Part shown: piece after piece, positions 59,715 through 64,000 of the stretch
How the letters are laid out: every line of letters starts with the position of its first letter
Position numbering within the stretch: position 1 is the first letter of the stretch
Assembly: GCA_037043455.1 (NCBI GenBank)
Contig: JAWPHD010001826.1
Location: 1-64,000, forward strand
Direction of reading: 5' to 3'
DNA length: 64,000 bases
Source of the DNA: Cyrtodaria siliqua
Lineage: Eukaryota > Mollusca > Bivalvia > Adapedonta > Hiatellidae
Position numbers and translations under genes: made by a program
Notes under the pieces: generated by a model
The model's input: the letters and a program-made list of their open reading frames with translations, nothing else
What the model was told of the DNA's origin: nothing
Databases searched by the model: none

Positions 59715-60097
59715 CAAGGTTTGGGAGCATGGCAATACTTACTGTTGAGTTTGTCTTCGTGACGTATATTTACCAAAATGGTTTTATGATGGTTTTCAAT
59801 TGTATTTAGACTGACACCAGTCCGACAATAAAACTGCAAGCGTTAAAGTATATTCGAGAATGTGTACGTTTCAGATATAAACCGTCAAATACTTAGTTTT
59901 GTGATTTAATGAGACTATTGTTAAACATTGTTGTCTGAAATTGTGGGAACAAAAGATATTTGATTTAGTAAACAGTACATTGGTTTCCATGCCTTGAATG
60001 GGTACTTGTCAGTTACTGCCAATCATTCTGCATATTATGTCAGAGAAAACATAAGACGAAATATGTGGCAAATACAAGTTTTTCTCTTTTTCAGGAG

Positions 60098-60161
60098 ATG
60101 ATAACCTTGTATTTACAACTATGTTGTGTCCTGATACATGTTGTATGTCAGATATTTGCAG
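60098..60161 (+). CDS. signal-peptide exon of an Ig-superfamily gene
   Basis: The exon follows a strong pyrimidine tract and acceptor (tttttctctttttcag, ending 60094), so a leader exon lies further upstream. The ATG at 60098 opens a 21-codon segment, MITLYLQLCCVLIHVVCQIF plus A, followed by the first base of a split Gly codon and the donor GTAAGC at 60162. The short hydrophobic core with small residues before the junction is typical of a signal peptide. It ends in phase 1, which matches the incoming phase of the Ig exon at 61414. Confidence 0.65.
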
Positions 60162-60183
60162 GTAAGCATTTTGATTGCTCATT

Positions 60184-60875
60184 GAACAATTATTTATTTC
60201 TGCTTGTGGCGTGGGGAGAGGAACAATTATTTATTTCTACTTGTGGCGTGGAGAAGAACAATTATTTATTTTAACTTGTGGCGTGGGAAGAGGAACAATT
60301 ATTTATTTCTACTTGTGGCGTGGGGAGGGGAACAATTATTTAATTCTACTTGTGGCGTGGGGAGGGGAACAATTATTTATTTCGTCTTGTGGCGTGGGAA
60401 GGGGAACAATTATTTATTTCTACTTGTGGCGTGGGGAGGGGAACAATTATTTATTTTAACTTGTGGCGTGGAAAGGGGAAAACTTATTTATTTCTGCTTG
60501 TGGAGTGGGGAGAGGAACAATTATTTATTTCGACTTGTGGCGTGGGAAGGATAAAAAATATGTATTTCTAGTTGTGGCGTGGGAAGGGGAATACTTATTT
60601 ATTTCTACTTGTGGCGTGGGGAGGGGAACAATTATTTATTTCTACTTGTGGCGTGGGAAGGGGAACAATTATTGATTTCTACTTGTGGCGCGGGAAGGCT
60701 ACTTGTGGCGTGGGAAGGCTACTTGTGGCGTGGGAAGAGGGGAACAATTATTTATTTCTACTTGTGGCATGGGAAGGGGAACAATTATTTATTTCTACTT
60801 GTGGCGTGGGAAGGGGAACAATAATTTTTTCTACTTGTGGCGTGGGAAGGCTACTTGTGGCGTGGGAAGGCGTTA
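60184..60875. repeat. 37-bp minisatellite in the intron
   Basis: About 18 units, some internally shortened, contain TGTGGCGTGGGGAGGGGAAC and AATTATTTATTTCTACT. The array begins about 20 bp after the donor of the signal-peptide exon. Every plus-strand frame is open over long stretches (NNYLFLLVAWG-type peptides), which explains a cluster of six spurious ORFs. Confidence 0.95.
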
Positions 60876-61413
60876 TTAAAGGCGTCGTGCGTCCTACTGA
60901 GCATATGTTTTCGGACATTTTCTTCGTTTTCACTGGCTTTATCTTAGATACATTTTCAAACAAACAGTTGCAGACAAGGAGTTATGGTGGTTATCGTGTC
61001 TAATCAAAACTGTTTTATTAAATTTCCGACGTCTGCATGCGAAATATAGGGTAATTGAATACATCAATACGAGTAAATACTGGTTTAAAATGTTTCTGCA
61101 ATAGAAAAAAAAAATCAATTACGGTATGTTACCGAAAACATTATATCACAATTAACCGGATGTTTGCATTCTTTGATTCACGGACAAGTACTCAAATAGG
61201 TTAACATATGGCGATACATATTTGCAATACTTCTTTCAGGTAATAAAACATATTTTGCACGAGGGTTTCATTTCCATTCTAGAAATTCAAAAAATACCAA
61301 GAGTTGTGTTTTCAGATTTACTGAGTGTATTTAACATTTAATCTATATTCTATATCAATATAAACCTGTATACACTTTTAAAAAATACAATATGAATGTT
61401 TGTTACCTTACAG
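60876..61413. other. rest of the intron
   Basis: AT-rich sequence leads to the acceptor ttaccttacag at 61413. No other exon was recognised. Confidence 0.5.
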
Positions 61414-61737
61414 TGACAATCAACTCGGTGCAGATAAAGGACAATGTTGTTCCTTCCAAGAGTTCTGCCATACAGCTGGTATGCAGCATCTCCGGTTTCT
61501 CGTCAAGTACAGTAGCATCCTGGTACAGGGCAGACACACAGGACATACCTTTCGGCACTGCTGCACTGGTAAAGTGTGTATCTAATACATGTCTTTCTGG
61601 ATTAGCTGGATAAACATATTCCGCTGACGACAGTAATATGTACGTTAATATCACTGATCTCACACAGAGTAGGGATGGTAAATGGTGGACATGTTTGCAT
61701 GATTCGCAAATGAAGACCTTACAGCTGCTGGTTTACA
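61414..61737 (+). pseudogene. Ig V-like domain exon with an in-frame stop
   Basis: The exon is 324 bp (108 codons) with phase 1 at both ends, acceptor ttaccttacag and donor GTACGT at 61738. Joined to the signal-peptide exon it reads VTINSVQIKDNV, with the B-strand cysteine in QLVCSISGF, the tryptophan in ASWYRAD, an additional Cys pair (KCVSNTC), and the late DLTQSRDGKWWTCLHD bearing the D-x-G-x-W-x-C signature. The only defect is TAA at 61611-61613 in ...SGLAG*TYSADDSN. This could be a true nonsense allele, a pseudogene or a sequencing error. The coding pattern on both sides is otherwise intact. Confidence 0.65.
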
Positions 61738-62654
61738 GTACGTATGTTCACAGCTATAGTCCTTCTTTGTTATTTTAACATTAAAACTTGTTTCTTAAAC
61801 TCCTAAAATGTTCAGCAACTTTACGCGAAAAATTACTTTATATTTCTATTTTCCTGAAGGAAATAATAACAAATAATTGAAAATTTACCATATTTTGATT
61901 TTCTACCATATTATTCTCCAGATTTTCTAGATTCTCCATCAGAATATAAGGCACATATTCGAGATTTTTATGTATCCATATTATTGAACCATTTATAACA
62001 TAGTTACGACTTTTAAATTGTTGCGAAATTATTAATATGTAGTTATTAATAGCACACATGCAGGTCTTCTCTGACCTTCGTCCTATCAGAATGTAGACAT
62101 CTGTCATTTTTACAACATCAGCGTTATTACACAACCTATAGCCTAGAAACGTTGGCTGAAACCATTTCTTCCTAAAAAGAGAATGTTTGGATACAATGAT
62201 GTGTTTGATAAAAATCATATTTTATAAATTATTATGTGCTTACTTAAGAAATAAAATATATTTAGCGGCTACATGTATATATTGTGCATGTTCGATGCCT
62301 GGTGGGCAGGACTTGGACATCATCAACTCTAAGGGCCGTGGGTTTACAAGTTCGATGTTTTAGAGCGATATACAGCAGGTTTTCGGCACAATAGAAATTT
62401 GTTAAGATATTATTTATTTTCTGATATGAATTTCTTGATGTACACGTATATATATATATATATATCATTTTTGAATGCTTGAACATAATGCAAAACAATT
62501 CTCACATTTTACATTTTCAGTCCATCTCTCAAAGTTAAAAAACTGTAATTTCGTATTGTTTTTGATAATTCAAAATTAGTTATAGGACGTAGGGCTGCTT
62601 TACTTAACATAACCACTATTGCATCTTTGAGTAAGAGTGAGATTTGTTGCATTC
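61738..62654. other. intron-like sequence
   Basis: No exon was recognised. Minus-strand frames of 78-126 codons are low-complexity and unsupported. A (TA)n run lies at 62449-62465. Confidence 0.45.
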
Positions 62655-62850
62655 TAGAACCTGGTTCAAACCCCCAGCAGCCTTTTTATCACTGACCGTT
62701 CCAAGGCGGTACCCATAGTTTCAACTCTTTTAATTGTGGTGTCGCATACTTTTCTTCTATTTTCCATGAAATTGTTATTTGAATAAGTGTTTGCGGCTGA
62801 CTGTACTCTGTGAATGCTAAATTTCATGTTCGACTTTAATACCAACTTTT
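62655..62850 (-). repeat. dispersed repeat R1 fragment, reverse orientation
   Basis: TCTAGAACCTGGTTCAAACC and CACTGACCGTTCCAAGGCGG are the reverse complement of the R1 start. The leader follows, read backwards, to GTTCGACTTTAATACCAACT. Confidence 0.7.
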
Positions 62851-62998
62851 ATAAAGTTGACAACTTCATTTTCTTGAGTAATTATAAGCATATTCTGTAA
62901 GCTGACCTTCCTCCTAACAATCGCCAACATCAACTGTGTAATATTAATGGTGTTAAATGATTGAATGTTGTCTTTCAGCAATACCCCAATCCTTACAG

Positions 62999-63108
62999 TA
63001 CGATCGTGTTCCACGTGTGGCTCAAGACCTGTCGGTTAGCAGTGTAATATGAAATGTAAAACTGACTGTGCTTACCCAGCGCCAACGTTCTACTGGTACT
63101 ATACTGAG
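62999..63108 (+). pseudogene. second Ig-like exon piece with a stop
   Basis: Using the acceptor ccttacag (ending 62998) in phase 1, the reading is RSCSTCGSRPVG, a TAG at 63037-63039, then QCNMKCKTDCAYPAPTFYWY and YTE before the donor GTAAGA at 63109. The MKC...PAPTFYWYY pattern looks like the B and C strands of an Ig domain. The exon ends well short of a full domain. Its last 35 bases start the tandem array that follows. Confidence 0.5.
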
Positions 63109-64000
63109 GTAAGATACCACCAATTAATACATTCTGGTTTATATTACTACTTTTAACACAGCTGTTGTAGGTTCATGCGACAACCAAGAGTCAACGTTCT
63201 ACTGGTACTATACTGAGATAATATACTACCAATTTGTACATTGTAGTTTATACTACAAGCTTAAAATCAGCTGTTTTAGGTTGCTGCGCCTACCCACCGC
63301 CATCGTTTTATTGGTACTATACTGAGGTATGGTACTACCAATTAGTACACTATAGTTTATATTGCTAGCTTAAAACAGCTGTTCTAGTTTACTGCGCCTA
63401 CCAATCCCAACGTTCTACTGGTGCTATACTGAGTTAAGATACCACCAATTTGTACATTGTAGTTTATAATACTAGCTTAAAACATCTGTTTTAGGTTGAT
63501 GCGCCTACCCTGCACCAACCTTCTACTGGTATTATACAGAGGTAATATACCACCAATTAGTACGTAGTAATTTGCATTACCGGCTTTAATACATTAATAC
63601 AGCTGCTTTAGGTTGCTGTGCCTACCTTGCACCAACCTTCTACTGGTACTATACTGAGGTAAGATACAACCAATTAGTACATTGTTGTTCATATAACTAG
63701 CTTAAAACAGATACTTTAGGTTGCTTCGCCTACCCAGCGCCAATTTCAAGAGGTAATATACAGAGCATAGGTAAGATACCACCAATTAGTACATTGTAGT
63801 TTGTATTGCTAGCTTAAAAACGGCTGTCTTAGGTTGCTGTGCCCACCAAGCGCCAACGTTCTACTGTACTAAACTGAGGTAAGAAACCACCAATTAGTAC
63901 ATGTAGTTTGCATTGCTAGCTTAAAAATGGTTGCTGTACCTACCAAGCGCCAAAGTTCTACTGTACTATACTAAGGTAAGATACCACCAATTAGTACATT
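63074..64000 (+). repeat. tandem array of an exon-intron junction, about 107-110 bp per unit
   Basis: Nine units can be followed to the window end. Each has TTGCTGCGCCTACCCAGCGC, then CAACGTTCTACTGGTACTAT and ACTGAG (the Ig exon end). A donor-like GTAAGATACCACCAATTAG, intron sequence with GTTTATATTGCTAGCTTAAA, and an acceptor-like CAGCTGTTTTAG before the next unit complete it. Units differ by 5-20%, and one (about 63719-63830) has a rearranged middle. The mini-exon would be about 47 nt, not a multiple of 3. The array continues beyond the window. Confidence 0.85.

Noticed and set aside
60175..61003. Six plus-strand frames of Leu/Trp/Gly-rich peptide and one on the minus strand
   Set aside because: They result from the stop-free 37-bp minisatellite in an intron.
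61838..62218. 126-codon minus-strand frame in the Ig gene intron
   Set aside because: It is AT-driven (Ile/Asn/Lys-rich) with no recognisable domain and lies opposite a gene with clear splice phases.

Overview
The window looks like AT-rich nuclear DNA from an invertebrate animal, most likely a mollusc and probably a bivalve. This is an inference from its mix of parts: GT-AG introns, tRNA-derived SINEs, CR1/L2-like LINE fragments, a GIPMGTNCAPL-type reverse transcriptase common in marine invertebrates, abundant minisatellites, and immunoglobulin-type receptor exons. There is no sign of a prokaryotic layout. Most open frames here are accidental products of tandem repeats, and only a handful of coding exons can be supported.

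Left edge (1-8.7 kb): a 19-bp minisatellite, then a roughly 2.4 kb element with long inverted termini (1726-4173), then the last two exons of a type I membrane protein. These are a transmembrane exon (5077-5170) and a tyrosine-bearing cytoplasmic tail exon (6521-7151). Beyond the stop, tail-like sequence with repeated YEDT...FKTK motifs continues in another frame. A SINE follows near 8.2 kb.

Centre (8.7-49.2 kb, with a further partial unit to about 59.3 kb): a segmentally duplicated block carries three full copies of one gene. Each copy encodes a protein of about 370 residues that starts with a Ras-association/ubiquitin-like domain resembling the N-terminal RASSF family (RASSF7-10). Each has the same architecture: CACGTG, TATA box 31 bp later, ATG 142 bp after the TATA box, an intron directly after the ATG (ATG|GTAAGT), one long coding exon and a nearby AATAAA. 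The copies are at 13043-14698, 24901-26528 and 44197-47896. All remain open, and indels between them are whole codons. Each unit has a 26-bp tandem array upstream. Downstream lies a 3' flanking block that has been copied more often than the gene, and then (units 1 and 2) a 56-bp tandem array and a trailing block. Unit 1 also has a 3' gene fragment (16920-17185). Unit 2 has 107-bp repeats made from the gene's end, and its 56-bp array is split by a 6.3 kb insertion (31200-37508). Unit 3 carries two LINE fragments, one upstream and one inside the intron.

Right part (49-59 kb): mobile-element debris, comprising a broken GIPMGTNCAPL reverse-transcriptase element, palindromic MITE-like elements, the 5' half of a LINE (ORF1 plus the start of an APE endonuclease), a SINE with an 11-bp target duplication, and a third copy of the trailing block.

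Right edge (59.3-64 kb): the 5' end of an immunoglobulin-superfamily gene. A signal-peptide exon (60098-60161, phase 1) is followed by an intron filled with a 37-bp minisatellite, an Ig V-like exon (61414-61737, phase 1-1) with one in-frame stop, and a second Ig-like exon piece with a stop. The exon/donor junction of that last piece has been amplified into a tandem array of about 107 bp per unit that runs off the window. The amplified RASSF-like cluster therefore sits between the 3' end of one membrane-receptor gene and the 5' end of another.
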